Below are positions 22,376 through 33,626 of a DNA stretch of 64,000 nt, piece after piece. Position 1 is the first letter of the stretch; each line of letters starts with the position of its first letter. The notes under the pieces were generated by a model. That model had not been told where the DNA came from, did not search any database, and worked only from the letters and a program-made list of their open reading frames with translations. Position numbers and translations under genes: made by a program. Source of the stretch: Posidonia oceanica (Eukaryota; Streptophyta; Magnoliopsida; Alismatales; Posidoniaceae); contig JAZBRS010000029.1 in the NCBI GenBank assembly GCA_037176725.1, positions 120,685,001 to 120,749,000 of the forward strand, given 5' to 3'.

Positions 22376-22591
22376 AGCGGCGGCTAACAACAGCAGAGGG
22401 TTTCTTCCTTCAATTTCCCTCTAAAACACAAGCCTATACATTAACAAATAACAAAACACAATTCAGAAGCTAAAATGTAACTCAACCCCGAACTCAAATT
22501 AAATAACTAAAACATAAGTCAACCTGAACTTAAACTTAAAAACTAAGACATGATTCAACTCAACTTAAAATTAAAATTTAAAACATAATCA

Positions 22592-23165
22592 GCCATGCAT
22601 TGCCATGCTTGAGCGGTTGAGCCCAAGCATCTTCAGGAATTCCTACCTATCATCAACATACTTCTGAGGAGTGGGGCAGCACCATGCGTACCACTTCACA
22701 TACTTTGCCTCCCAGGACTCCCAAGCAGTTGCAGAAAGCCAAGGTGCACTTAGAGACACTCGTCTGCCAATGTAAACCCAACGTGCTATATACTCTAAGA
22801 CCATCCGCTCATCCCGATCACCGTCTTCCTAGCGAACGCAGATCGGAGGGGTCAGAACTGCATCAGCCTGGACAACTAGCTCCTGATTCAGCAGACGTGG
22901 ACAACAATGGATGGGATACAGCACAAATGATGTGGCACCCACCAGGACGAGCTCAAGGTCACAGTGAACTATGCTCATCACCTGCGCCTTATGAGCTCTA
23001 GGCAGCTTCGGAACAAAGTCAAAATCCTATAGTGACAAGCATCCAAGGCGAAGAACGGAGTCATGGAAGCTCAGACCTGTGAAATCTGTATCACAACAGC
23101 AATGGGACATGAACCACTTGTGCAGCAGCAGTGGAGAAACAAAGAATTTCCCTGGTAAAATCTAC
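22592..23165 (-). pseudogene. 3' fragment of a DUF7745/PMD-like gene (copy of 29775-30336)
   Basis: Read on the minus strand, it matches the last 560 bp of the plus-strand gene at 28967-30336, ending with the same MLGL..RSSM..MHG* tail. The upstream part of the gene is missing: similarity stops near 23165. It lies just upstream of the PMD/coiled-coil gene, as its full-length relative does in element C. Confidence 0.7.
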
Positions 23166-23610
23166 CCAACCAACATCACCTCATGAAACTGATAACAAGC
23201 AAAGGCCGATGATGCAAAAATCTAAGAAATTTTACGACTCCGTGTCGTACTTGACCCCTCCTATTCAGGACGGTCACTAGGTATTGCCTATGAATCAAGA
23301 CTGGAATCTCAAGAGGAGACAGTCCCTTGTCAGGCATATCATCTTTAGACAACAAAGCTGAGGCCAATGTTTGTTATCCAAAACCTAAGTCTTTCTTTAA
23401 TTTCATAAAAGACATTTTGTTTTCATGGCATTAAAATTGTTCAAAGCATGCATTGTATTTAGGTTGTTTCAAGGCTTCCAAAAGCCATTTTGGTTTCATT
23501 ATGTTAAGGTCGTTTCTAAGTTTTTCAAAGGTCACTTGGGACTAGGGGTAATGATAACCCTAGATGGAATAACAAGTTTGCTAAGATTATGCAGAAAATC
23601 ATTCAGAGGC

Positions 23611-23745
23611 ATTAAACGAGCCAATCTCAGCGTCCAACGTTGGACGCCTCATCTCCGGTGCATAACGACCAACAGAAGAATGTTAGACACGGGATATCAG
23701 GCGTCTTACGTTAGAAGGGCCAATTTAAACGTCTTACGTTTTAAC
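23611..23745. repeat. Decaying 29-bp inverted units containing a perfect 18-bp palindrome
   Basis: GCGTCCAACGTTGGACGC at 23630-23647 is the exact junction sequence of the hairpin units found in the E and F LTRs. Around it are decayed arms (GTTAGACAC..GCGTCTTAC, GTTAGAAGG..) at the same spacing. It is the only such group I noted outside the E/F LTRs. Confidence 0.65.
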
Positions 23746-23927
23746 AGTGATTTAAGTTGCTGAATTTTGATAAAGGGCCCTCAATCCAATGCCAAAGCCA
23801 CCAGGGAGTATTTCTAGACTCAACACATCCCAAAGCATATAAATAAATATGAAATAAGAAAGAGATATTTATTTCCTTGAAAATAAAAAATACATGGTCC
23901 AAAAATGAGATGAACTACAAGATGTGC

Positions 23928-25249
23928 CTATCTAATTGGCCTCTTCCTCTTTTTGCGCAGCACGTTGGTCTCCTCAACCCACTCCTTGGGCATGGGCAGC
24001 AGCTTTGAATACCAGTTCCAGTGCTCATCCTCCCAGAGTAGACAGCAAGTCAAAGGAGCAGAGTGGGTCCCATCTGAGTCATCATGGTGGTCCAGGGATG
24101 ACCAAAGAGCTCGAATGTAATACGCCATCACTGCATCAGTTCGAAGACCGCACTCCCGAGTTCGGATACGAGGAATAAAGCTTAGCCGAGGCGGCACCCC
24201 TTTCTTTTGCCCCACCATCTTGAAGCAGCGATGAGAATTGTACACCACAAAATGAGTGGCCCCTATCAACTCCAATTCAACTGAAGAACCTCACGCTTGG
24301 TGCTTATGGCAATAGGGCGTGGAAGGCGTGAAGACATTGATAGAGGCAGAGGACAGGAAGCAAACCCTTTCCTTAATAAGATCAGTCCTCACAGGCTCGA
24401 GTCTCGGGAAGTGGACATGCAACCACTGGGAAATAAGAAAAGGAGAGCCTACAAAGTCCCCTGAGGTATGTAGTTGCAAGGATGGCGACTGAAGGGGAGT
24501 GCCAAAAGTGCTCGGTGAGCCCTACCAAGAACTCAGTGTGATAGACATCCAAGGAGAAGTCTTTGGAGACAAATATGGTGAGGCCTCCAATTAATAAATG
24601 CAGACATATCCGCAACTGATCTTGGGAGGCGGAGTCCTCAATCCGGCGGAAGCTGTAATACAAATGCGCCAAGTTGAGCCGGCGACCTTTGATCACTGGG
24701 AAAGTGGGAGGAGCAGTAAAGATACGATCCATGAACATTTGCAGGTCTGCTATTCCATATGGCAACGGGAAGTCACTATCCGGTCGGGACGCTCCAATCT
24801 GAGTAACACTAAGAAGGCCATGAACATCCTCCACCAGGATTGTCATCTCACAGCCCCCAAGGAAGAAGGTATGAGTTTCAGCACTCCAGAAAGCGCATAA
24901 GGCGTGGCGCAGAGGCCAGTCTAAGGTAGTTCCTAACAAGTCCAGGAGCCCACCAAAGCTTGTACGTGCCAAAACAGACTTCCTTGCCAGAGCCCAAGGC
25001 ACAAAGTCCTTCACCTAGGAAGAATAATAAGGGAAGTCATTGTCAAAGCAGGGTGTCTTTGTAAAATTGAGGATCTCCTGCAAACAAGAGTGAAACATGA
25101 GGAACAAGAGAGAATAAGAAGACTGGTGAAGAAAGTCATACCCTCCCAGCTTTGATGTGGGACATCATATGCCCTTCCATTTCCTCCAAAGGCCTTGCAA
25201 TTCATTTTCTGTTGTGCTTGGAGATGTTGGGAACTGAAGCAGAAGCCAT
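23928..25249 (-). pseudogene. DUF7745/PMD-like gene, antisense in element B
   Basis: Exon 1 runs 25249-25142 (MASASVPNIS..), intron 25141-25078 (GTATG..TTTGCAG), and exon 2 from 25077 downwards. Exon 2 has the pattern FGGLLDLLGTTLDWPLRHAL..FW followed by a GGCEMTILVEDVHGLL segment and, later, GSPFLISQWLHVHF, then a conserved HFVVYNSHRC block. The order and intron position match the plus-strand gene at 28967-30336, so the two are diverged homologues. The family is known only as a plant-specific, aminotransferase-like/PMD-type domain that is common near retroelements. Stops near 25012 and 24290 and an early one in exon 1 suggest decay. Confidence 0.6.
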
Positions 25250-25460
25250 AAGAACAAAGAAGGAGAGATAGACAAGCACAAGCCAAGAGAAAGATGCACA
25301 AACAAGTGAGGATGCAAAAGGCAAGTGTGTGCAAAGGGGTGGTCAAGCTTTTATAAGCACAGGAAAAACCGTTGGAGGTCTCCCCATGTGGGCATTAAGA
25401 AAATTTCGCAGCATTCCAGAAAATCAGCCAAGAGTAGGAAAGGAAAGAAAAGATCCTGGG

Positions 25461-25700
25461 TAGGGGTGTAAACAGAGCGAATACGAAGCGAATCTGTCAA
25501 TATCCGAATTCGAATTCGAAATTTTTCATCTATATCCGAATTTGTATCCGTATCTGAACGAATGTTAACTTTGACATTCGTATCCAAATTTATCGGATGC
25601 ATCCAATTTCTAATATTATCTAAATTCGACCGAGAAACCTAAATACGAATACATCTGTATCCGAAACATCTGAAATATCCGAAATATAAACATTATAAAC
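25461..25700 (+). mobile_element. Terminal segment of a non-autonomous DNA transposon (hAT-like)
   Basis: The sequence begins TAGGGGTGTAAACAGAGCGA and continues with short 'tatccgaattcgaa' type repeats, a texture common at the ends of plant hAT-type elements. I could not find the matching inverted end downstream, so the right border and the class are uncertain. Confidence 0.35.
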
Positions 25701-26009
25701 CCGTAAATAATAAAACTAAAACTGTAATATAACAATTCAAGTATTCATTGAATACTAATCAACAAAAAATTGTTGTCATATATGTAATATAACAATTGCT
25801 TGCAACTGTAATTACTAATTAGTATTCAAAAAACTGTATATGTACCAACGGATACCAGAGTGACAGCATACAAATAAACCTTGTAAAACAATATAGATGT
25901 CATATACAACTAAACGACATTCATTTGCTGAGTATTTCCATTGACCAACTGCACTTGAGATCATGGAGAAACCAACAGTTTCGAAATGTGTCAAACATTT
26001 AGATTTCAA

Positions 26010-26216
26010 TTACATTAGTAATTTACAACAGGATTTCCTCAAAGAGGGAGTTGTCACTATCATTAGTAATATTGGCTGAAGAATAGCATCATTAGTAACT
26101 TTGATAACCAAGGTCCTCGAGTTCTCCTCATGCCAATGAATGCCTTCCTTCTCCAAGAAGTCAATTGCTTGCAACAAGCACAGAAAGCATGGGGATGAGA
26201 AGAAAACAAATTTCAA
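26010..26216 (-). other. Unidentified exon-like fragment
   Basis: The minus strand reads as ordinary protein (AIDFLEKEGIHWHEENSRT and on) in a region otherwise A/T-rich. It lies between the DNA-transposon end and the LTR at 26386. It could be a captured host exon. I do not recognise the family. Confidence 0.2.
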
Positions 26217-27020
26217 CTTTGAAAAGCAATCTCTAAGAAAACCATTACCTTACTTATTTTTGGAGCAAAGATACAAAGTGATAAATCTAGATTAAGAAAC
26301 ATGGAGTCTTGATTGACTAGAACTTAACATTCTAAAATCTTTGTAGTTATAGAACTTAACAGACATGGTTGCAGAAAGTTATAACTGTGGATGTGGAATT
26401 GGGGGGGGGGGGGGGCGGTGTTTAAGAAGATGTCGACGCCTCCACGTACGTCGTCAACTTTTGTTGTGATCGCCACTCGCCTTTGGGTAGACAAGACACC
26501 TTGGGGGAGATTATGAAGATGTAGGTCCTCGGACCACTAGATCGACAGCTGGATGTCATCTAGCGGCTCCCTCGTGTTACGTAAGTGCTTTCCTTTCCTT
26601 CAAAACAAAATAAAAAAACAAGAGATCTAGATCAGTTCAAGTGTAGTAGTCAGTAATAGAAGTAAACAAAACAATATGACTAAAAGAAACAAATACTAAT
26701 CGGGGGTTGTTCCCCGCATGCATATACTATGGGGCCTATGCTAAGGAATGTAAAAGAAAATGCAATGAACAATTAGAATGGTGGAAGATACTCCCTTTCA
26801 CCCTTATGCTGAATGCAGTGAAGTAGAAAGGAGGCACGGTCAGAGCTCTGGCTTAGCTGGGAATCTCTGGAATGAAGATGGGAATTGGGTTTCCCTTTTC
26901 TGAAGGTAGGAGATAGAGCTTTTGGGGTGAAGGCTCTAGCTCTTGAAGGTGGAAACTCAAAACTGACAGGGTGATTCCTCTCTCAAAAATTCCGACCCTC
27001 AAACCACTGGCCTAGGGGGT

Positions 27021-27030
27021 CTATTTATAG
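27021..27030 (-). promoter_or_regulatory. LTR TATA box
   Basis: The minus strand reads CTATAAATAG, in a GC-richer setting and just downstream of the repeated U3 units. It is the likely core promoter of this LTR family. In copy B, element A inserted immediately after this site. Confidence 0.65.
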
Positions 27031-27094
27031 ACTCTAGGGATGAGGACGGTTGGAATTTAGAAAATTTTAGAAGAAAAGTGGCAATTAGGGTTAG

Positions 27095-27537
27095 TCGCTT
27101 GTTGGGGTGGTGACTAAGGCTAGCAATCATCCAGTCAAATGTTGAAAAACTGTGGGAACGAGGCCACGACTGTTAGTCGCCGGTTGAGTTGGCACCTAAC
27201 GGTCAAGGGGATCGTGGGAAAGAACTGTGGAAAAGCGGTTCAAAGGAAGCCACGACCATTTGTCGCCGGTTGAGTTGTCGCCTAATGGTTGAGGGATCGT
27301 GGGAGATAACCGTTGCAGTTCCACGACCGCTTAGTCGCCGGTTGAGTTGGCACCTAAGGGTTGAGGGGATTGTGGGAGATAACTGCCAAAACAACTGTCA
27401 GAGGCGGTTAATGGAAACCACGACTGTTAGTCGCCTATAAGGATGACGCCTAGATCAGTCGCCCATAAGGATGACGCCTAGATCAGTCGCCGTTGGACTG
27501 AGCGCCTAGCATGGTCGCCTCCTTAGTTGGCTACTAA
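27095..27537. repeat. U3 array of eight GTCGCC-type 24-bp units
   Basis: Units start at 27095, 27176, 27262, 27334, 27430, 27459, 27487 and 27514. Each has GTCGCC (or GTCGCT), nine variable bases and a 9-base right arm such as GGCACCTAA or GACGCCTAG. With the preceding TTA the arms TTAGTCGCC and GGCGCCTAA are nearly inverted repeats (rc of the left arm is GGCGACTAA), so each unit can form a 9-bp stem. The array lies just upstream of the TATA box, in enhancer position. Confidence 0.8.
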
Positions 27538-27892
27538 CAAGCTCAGGTCATTTCCAACCCTACCTTCCAGGTTTTGGCTAGAGAAAACAAGATAGAAGGC
27601 CGAGAAACTACAGATAGTCTATGAAGTCAAGAAGGCATCTCTGTTAACTCAAATCTACCACGAATCTGAGCAGAAATAAAGGATATTCAGGGTACTCAGA
27701 CTTGCCACGAGCCTGAGTGAGTTAGCTCTGCCACCGCCAACAACCTGAGTCAAGGTAGGATCAAGTGATGCTTTGAAGAAATCAAGGAACATCTGGAAGA
27801 TGTGTTATAAAAACTTAGGCATGTGATTTGGGGTGCCTCAAGGTTTCTATCCTTAAAAGAACTCTCAGAAATGCGAAAGTAGGATATCTACA

Positions 27893-27906
27893 GATGCCCC
27901 TCCTTG
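27893..27906 (-). other. Polypurine tract of element C
   Basis: The minus strand reads CAAGGAGGGGCATC immediately before the LTR start TGTAGATATCC. Element E has the close match AGGGAGGGGCATC before its 3' LTR. It primes plus-strand DNA synthesis. Confidence 0.75.
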
Positions 27907-28966
27907 GAGTTGATCTTGGAACAAGATCGATTCCAAGATAAGAACGATGTCCTATTAAGCATTTCCTAAAAAGGGGAGCTCCATCTCAAACAATTTGCCA
28001 CTGAAGTAGCCAAAGGAAAGATTAAAAGAGGATTTAAATTGCCAGCATATCGGAAATTCAGGCATGGAGGGGTCAAGTCGGTTTCGAAACTTGTGTCACG
28101 GCCAAGGTCAAGACCAGGTCAACCATGTAGAGGTGTTCCAAAGGGGCAAGAACTAAGGAGGAAATCGCGGGATGTTATTCCAGCACGATCGAAAGGAGAG
28201 TGTGACATCTTGTTTGAGACTTCACTCATATTGGAATTGATAAAAGATAAGTAGGAACTGGGTTGACTCTAGGAGAATCACATGTCATAAGGGTTTCTAA
28301 CACTCTTGAAGATCAATGCTCCGTCCGTACTCCACTTCCAATGATATGAGAAAATGCATGGATGCATGATTCAAACAAACAAATGCAAATGCAAGGTTAA
28401 CATGCGATGCAATGAATGGTCCATATGCTAGGTTAGGTCGGTGGGGTACGGTTGGTCCCAAATCATATGGACATATGCAAAATGAATGAATGCAATTTGT
28501 TGTGCTCAAGTGTTTTCCGTCCTCAAGTGTGACCAGCACTCTCTGGAAATGACCGTCGTCCCACAGCTCAATTTGGCTAGTAAAGAGGTTCCATGCAAAG
28601 AGAACCAGGTGAGGGAGTGAACCCTTCCCTTGCCAATCCGATGTGTCGTTTGGTGTTCGCAGTGGTTGCAGCAGATGGTGCGTGAACTCAAGGCAAGAGT
28701 TCACTCTTTAGCTTCGCAGTTCTGAGGTAGCATCATCTTGAGTGGAAGGGATGCTGGGTTGTAGCAGATGGTCTGTTTTGATGGGTTAGTTGCCTCTTAA
28801 TTGGGTGGCTAAGCTAGTCGCCGGTTGTTAGGGTGATGCGCGATCTCCTGGCTTATTTATTTCAGAAATCGTTTTAAACCCTGATTCTTTTGATAGGAGG
28901 AAATAAAAGACGGCCGTCCTTGCTTTTCAAGGAGCATTCTGCACAAGTAAACCCTCTATCTTGATC
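27907..28966. other. Element C 3' region, no gene; one GTCGCC unit
   Basis: I see no coding signal. A single GTCGCCGGTTGTTAGGGTG unit at about 28813 lies 150 bp upstream of the gene start at 28967, followed by an A/T-rich TTATTTATTTC that could serve as a TATA-like element. Confidence 0.4.
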
Positions 28967-30336
28967 ATGAAGCTTCCTTCCTTCTCTTCTTCGACCTTCC
29001 AAGTGAAGAGGGTGGTTGATATCCCCAACCATTTGAAGAAAGCCATTCGGGATGACCAGGTACGTCCTCCTCTTTGTCCCTTTTTGTCTTTGCATGCTTT
29101 TCTTCGTAGTTTTGCCTCTGAAAGTTGCTTGTTTAGGGTGTAGTGAACCTCACGGGATGCCCAAACTTCCACAATTCTTTCCGGTATACTCTACCGTGTG
29201 TGTCTGGCTTGATCAATCGAGCAGAGGATAACAAGCATCTCTTCGGGTGCAGTGGTTTCGACAAGTTGCTTGATCTGATTCGCACGCCTGTGTGTTGGCC
29301 ATTGTTGCACGCTTTGATGGCTTTCTGGAATGGCTCCTCCAACACCTTCAACCTTCCTTGTGGGGAGACTTTGATCAAATGTGAGGAGGTGTCTTCTTTG
29401 CTTGGATTGGCGGTGGAATCTACTGAAGCGGTAGATAATCGCTTCGCCATTTCTGTTGAGACAGTGGGCTCCAAGAAGATAGGCGGGTATTTAGCAAGGG
29501 ATTAGGAGGCTAGCAAGGCTTTGATGCACTCGGGGAGACTCTTTCTTCGAGGCCTGTGGGAGGTTCTTAGCACTAGGCAACTTGCTGAGAATGAGCTGAG
29601 GAAATGCTTGTTTGTAGCAGTTGGTGGTCTTGCCTTGTTCGCAGATGCAAATTTCACACTAGATCTTCACCATGTTGATCTTCTAATGTTGGTGGCTGCT
29701 CGTCCAGACTTGTGCTTGGCTCCTGCTGTGTTGGCTTACACCATCGAGGGGCTCACTAGTGCTTCTTGTTCAGGGAAGTTCTTTGGCTCTCCACTGCTGC
29801 TGCACCGGTGGTTCATGTCTTATTGTTGCTGTGACACAGATTTTGCCGGCCTGAGCTTCTATGACTGCATCTTCCGCCTTGGTCGCTTGTCACTGCAGGA
29901 TTTTGACTTTGTTCTGAAGCTGCCTAGAGCTCATAAGGCGCAGGTGATGAGCACAGTTCATAGTGAGCTTGAGCTTGTCTTGGTGGGTGCCACATCGTTC
30001 GTGCTATATCCCATCCATCGTTGTCCACGTCTGCTGAATCAGGAGCTTATTGTTCAGGCTGATGCAGTTCTGACCCCTCTGATTTGTACTCACAAGGAAG
30101 ACGGTGATCGAGATGAGAGGATGGTCCTAGAGTACATAGCACACTAGGTTCACATTGGTAGGCGAGTGTCTTTGAGTGCGCCTCGGCTTTCTGCAACTTC
30201 TCGGGAGTCCTAGGAGATGAAGTACGTGAAGTGGTATGCACGGCATTGTCCCACTCCTCAGAAATATGTCGATGATAGGCGGGAATTCTTGAAGATGCTT
30301 GGCCTTAGCCGTTCAAGCATGGTAATGCATGGCTGA
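28967..30336 (+). pseudogene. DUF7745/PMD-like gene, antisense in element C, nearly intact
   Basis: Exon 1 is 28967-29059 (MKLPSFSSSTF..), intron 29060-29136 (GTACG..GTTTAG), exon 2 29137-30336. Exon 2 stays in one frame to a terminal TGA, broken by three TAG codons at 29503, 30145 and 30211. Recognisable blocks: FDKLLDLIRTPVCWPLLHAL, CGETLIKCEEVSSLLGL, LRKCLFVAVGGLALF, GSPLLLHRWFMSYC and a C-terminal REFLKMLGLSRSSM. The block order matches the plant DUF7745/PMD-type family; biochemical function is unknown. The gene opposes the retroelement strand, has its own intron and lies downstream of a GTCGCC unit, so it is probably transcribed separately. Confidence 0.65.
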
Positions 30337-30526
30337 TTTTATCTTAGGGTGTGATGATTATGTTGTTAGTTAGTGAAGATATTATGTTTTTATGCTATTT
30401 TAAGTTAAGTTGAGTTAGGTGTGTTCACTGTTGTGTTTGGTTGTTCGTTAATGTCTATGTGTAAGCTTGTTTTAAGATGAATTTAGAGATTAGAGGAAAA
30501 AAAAAAAATGGGCTCTGTCCATATTA

Positions 30527-30680
30527 GTCGCCGGCACAGTTGGCGGCCGTAGTAGTCGCCTTCTTCTAGGGCGTCTAAGGGTCGTGGCTTTCCAAAATGT
30601 TCAAAACTTGAGGCGGGGAAGTCAGCGCGCGAAGAAGCTGAAGGGTCAGTCGCCTCAATTGAAGGCGTCTAAAAGCGATC
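30527..30680 (+). promoter_or_regulatory. GTCGCC-type units upstream of the C PMD gene
   Basis: Three units (about 30533, 30557 and 30650) have GTCGCC, nine variable bases and GGCG(G/T)C; two end in GGCGTCTAA. They are the same kind as those in the LTR U3 at 27095-27537 and lie 220-375 bp upstream of the ATG at 30903, between the two antisense genes. Confidence 0.55.
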
Positions 30681-30902
30681 GCTTCTGTGTTTGGCGACCA
30701 GGGTGCGAGTCCAGTAACAAAACTGGACCATTGCCCCTTCCCCTTCTAGACTTCCAAAATTCTTCTTTCTTCTCCCCAGTTCGTTAGGCGACCTCCCCTT
30801 TATCCAACGTCCTTCTCCGATGGTGCGGCGGCGGCGTGCTCCGACATGGTGCAGCAGCTTCTGGCGGCACAGGCTTCGTTCTCCCTTCCTCCTCATTCTC
30901 TG

Positions 30903-33585
30903 ATGACGAGCGGCGGTAGTGAGGGCGGCAATGTGTGCGGCGCAAGCGGTGATGGTTCGGACGGCGGGTCTCGCCGGCGAGGGAGGTATTCTCCTCTTCC
31001 TCTTTCGTTCCTCCTCCTCTAGGCTTGGTGACGGCGACGGTGGGCCGGCAGTGGACGGCTGGAAAGGGGACAGATGGCCGGATAGTGGAGATTTTTGGGA
31101 GAATTTTCAGTTTTGTGGAATATGAATTTGTGGAAATTTTAAGTTTAATTGAATTCATGGAAATTCTAAGTTTTAATTTCAGTTTATATGGAAATGGAAA
31201 TGGAAATTTTAGAATTTAATTCAATTACCGAATTTTTAGTTGGATAGAAAATTTTAAGTTTAATTCCTATTATTGAATTTTTAGGTTTAATCCAGTTTAT
31301 ATGGGAATTTTTAAGTTTGATTTCTGTTATTGTGGAAACTTAAGTTTAAATTCAGTTATTTATGTGCAAATGTTAAGTTTATATTGCAAATGTTAAGTTT
31401 GAATCTTAATGCGAATGTTGAGTTTGGATTAAGATTTTAATGCAAATGTTTAAATTAAATTTGAATGCAGGTGTTAAATTTGAATGCAAATGTTAAGTTT
31501 GAATGTTAAATGTGGATGGAATTTTATTTTTTAGGGAGCTTTGAATGTTTATTTAGTCTTTTTTATGGAAATATGAATGCATGTTGTTGATTTGCAGGAA
31601 AATGAAAAATTTTTAGTTGAAATTATGGGGGAGGTTATGGCAAAATTTTCCTAGAAATTTAGGAGATTAAATTAATAATTTTTAATTTGAGGAGTTAATT
31701 TCTGAATTAAAGTGTGGATGGAATAAAAGATAAATTATTTAATGGATTAATTTGGAATTAAGAAATTAATTAAGGGTTTATATGGATAAACGACATTTTT
31801 GTTAATTGAATGGATAAGTAAACAAGGTTTGTAAAAAAAACTTTTGAGATAATTTGAGTTGGTTTAGAGTTGGATTTTAAAGTTGGATTTTAAAGGTTGG
31901 ATTTTAAAGTTGGATTTTAAAGTTGGATTTTAAAGGTTGGATTTTAAAGGTTGGATTTTAAAGGTTGGATTTAGAGGATTAAATTTAGAGGATTAAATTT
32001 AGAGGATTAATTTTAAGGGATAGATTAATTTGAAGGATTAATTTAAAGGGATTAACTTTAAAGATTAATTTTAAAGATATTAACTTTAAAGATTAATTTT
32101 TAAGGGTTCATTTCTAAAGACTAACCTTAAAGGCTAATTTTAAAGAGATTAACTTTAAAGATTAATTTTTAAGGGTTGATTAAAGATAGACTTTTACAGT
32201 TGGGTTTAAATTAAGCTTATGCCTTAAATAGTTTATATGCTTCGTTACTTAAAGAGTTAGCATTAAGGTGACTTTAATGGTTGATGCTAATTTAAACATT
32301 AATGTGATTTTCCTCATTAAACAAAGAGACATTGGTTCACATTAATTTAAAGTTTTAACTGATTAATTAAGATGAAGAGTTTAAATTGGTTTAACTAAAG
32401 TGTAGAATTTAAGTTTTAATTGGTTGATGTTTTAGGATGACTAATGATTAGTGATTAGGAGTTTGGAAGATTAATGTTTAATGATTTGGAAGATTAGGGA
32501 GATTAATGTTTAGTTAATGATTAAGGAGATTACTGACTAGTTTAATGATTAAGGAGATTATTGATTTAGTTAATGATTTTAACTGACTATGCTCTGCTTG
32601 TGGCACTGCTCCAGGGTTTCTGATGAGGAGGCAGAGACCGAGAGGGACGAGGTAGGTCCCTCGACTGCGGAGGCGAGCTCCTCTCGTCCTCGCAAGCTCC
32701 AGGCGAGGCATTCACGCGCACCATCTCCAGTCCAATTGGAGGTGAGCGGCGGTGACGAGGGCAACCCTGGTTCAGGTGTGGCCCGTTCACCTCCTAGGAG
32801 AGCCCGTACAGCAGTGGAGCTCGCAGAGCTAGACCAGGTGAGGTTATTTCATGTGTTTTTGGCTTTTATTAAGTTACTTTGCTTGATTTTTATTAAGTTA
32901 TTAATGTTATTAATGTTTTCTTTCATGTCAGATGCCATTGCCGAGCTGGGCGCGCTCCAGCTGGGAGGACTTGCACGAGACGAACACACGTCTCCTGGAG
33001 TCCCAGCGGGCAAGACTTGCAAGGATGGGTTTCAGCCATTTCTTGGAGATCGTGCCATTTGAGATCCACCTCGGACTCTTGGTCTCCTTTGTAGAGAGGT
33101 TCAACAGCAGTTATGGCAGCTTCATCCTTCACGTGGGTGAGATGATGATCACCCTGGAGGACGTAGTTCGGCTGGTGGGCTTGAGGGTTGACAGAGAGCC
33201 CGTGGTGGCAGTTTTGCAGCCCTGCTACGGCGATGAGCTGGTGGCCTGTTATGGTGTGCGACCTCCCCCTTCTGGTCGCTACCATACGCGTGTCAACGTC
33301 AAGTGGCTGAAGGACCGTCTTGACGACCTTCTTCTTGCTAATGTGGTGACTCCGAACATGGTGGACCAGCAGCTCCGGGCCTTCTTGTCTATTCTATTTC
33401 ATTGACTCTTCTTCGGCACATCTTCACAGATGCTTCATGCCGATTTTGCCCCTCTCCTCCTGGATGTGGAGAGGATTGGTACATATTCTTGGGGTTCAGC
33501 CGTGTTGGTCTACTTGATCTCTCAGCTAGAGGCCTTTGCTGCGGGCCAGACCCGCTCTCTCTTGGGCTGTCTACCCCTTTTCCAG
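30903..33585 (+). pseudogene. PMD (MAIN-like) gene, antisense in element C, 3' end lost
   Basis: Exons: 30903-30985 (MTSGGSEGG.., Gly-rich), 32615-32837 (Ser/Arg/Pro-rich with RSPPRRARTAVELAEL), 32932-33585 (plant mobile domain). All introns have GT-AG ends, and the 32838-32931 intron is at the same place as in copy B. The domain shows HVGEMMITLEDVVRLVGLRV, YGVRPPPSGRYHTRVNVKWL and YSWGSAVLVYLISQLE. The only stop in the domain exon is TGA 33403-33405, where B has Arg. The gene is cut after the donor at 33585 by element D, so the exons with the RVLRQFG signature and coiled coil are absent. Confidence 0.72.
31860..31980. repeat. 17-18 bp tandem repeat in the C PMD intron
   Basis: The unit 'ggttggattttaaa(g)' repeats about seven times in the T-rich first intron (30986-32614). 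A looser 'ttaaagattaattttaaggg' texture continues to 32170. Confidence 0.8.
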
Positions 33586-33626
33586 GTTCGTGCTTTATTT
33601 ATTTGCCTGTTGTGACTGTCTCTTTC

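Larger units (their letters stand above)
26386..27892 (-). mobile_element. 3' LTR of element C (same family as B), 1,507 bp
   Basis: On the minus strand it starts TGTAGATATCC at 27892, directly after a polypurine tract, and ends ..CCACATCCACA at 26386. The polypurine tract on its right shows that it is the 3' LTR of an element lying to the right in minus orientation. It matches the partial LTR at 13273-13925. A 17-20 bp G run lies at 26402-26418. Confidence 0.75.

Noticed and set aside
26402..26418. Long G run as a possible G-quadruplex regulator
   Set aside because: It is the reverse of the poly-C tract present in the B LTR end at 13900, so it is part of the LTR. A homopolymer of this length is also prone to sequencing error.
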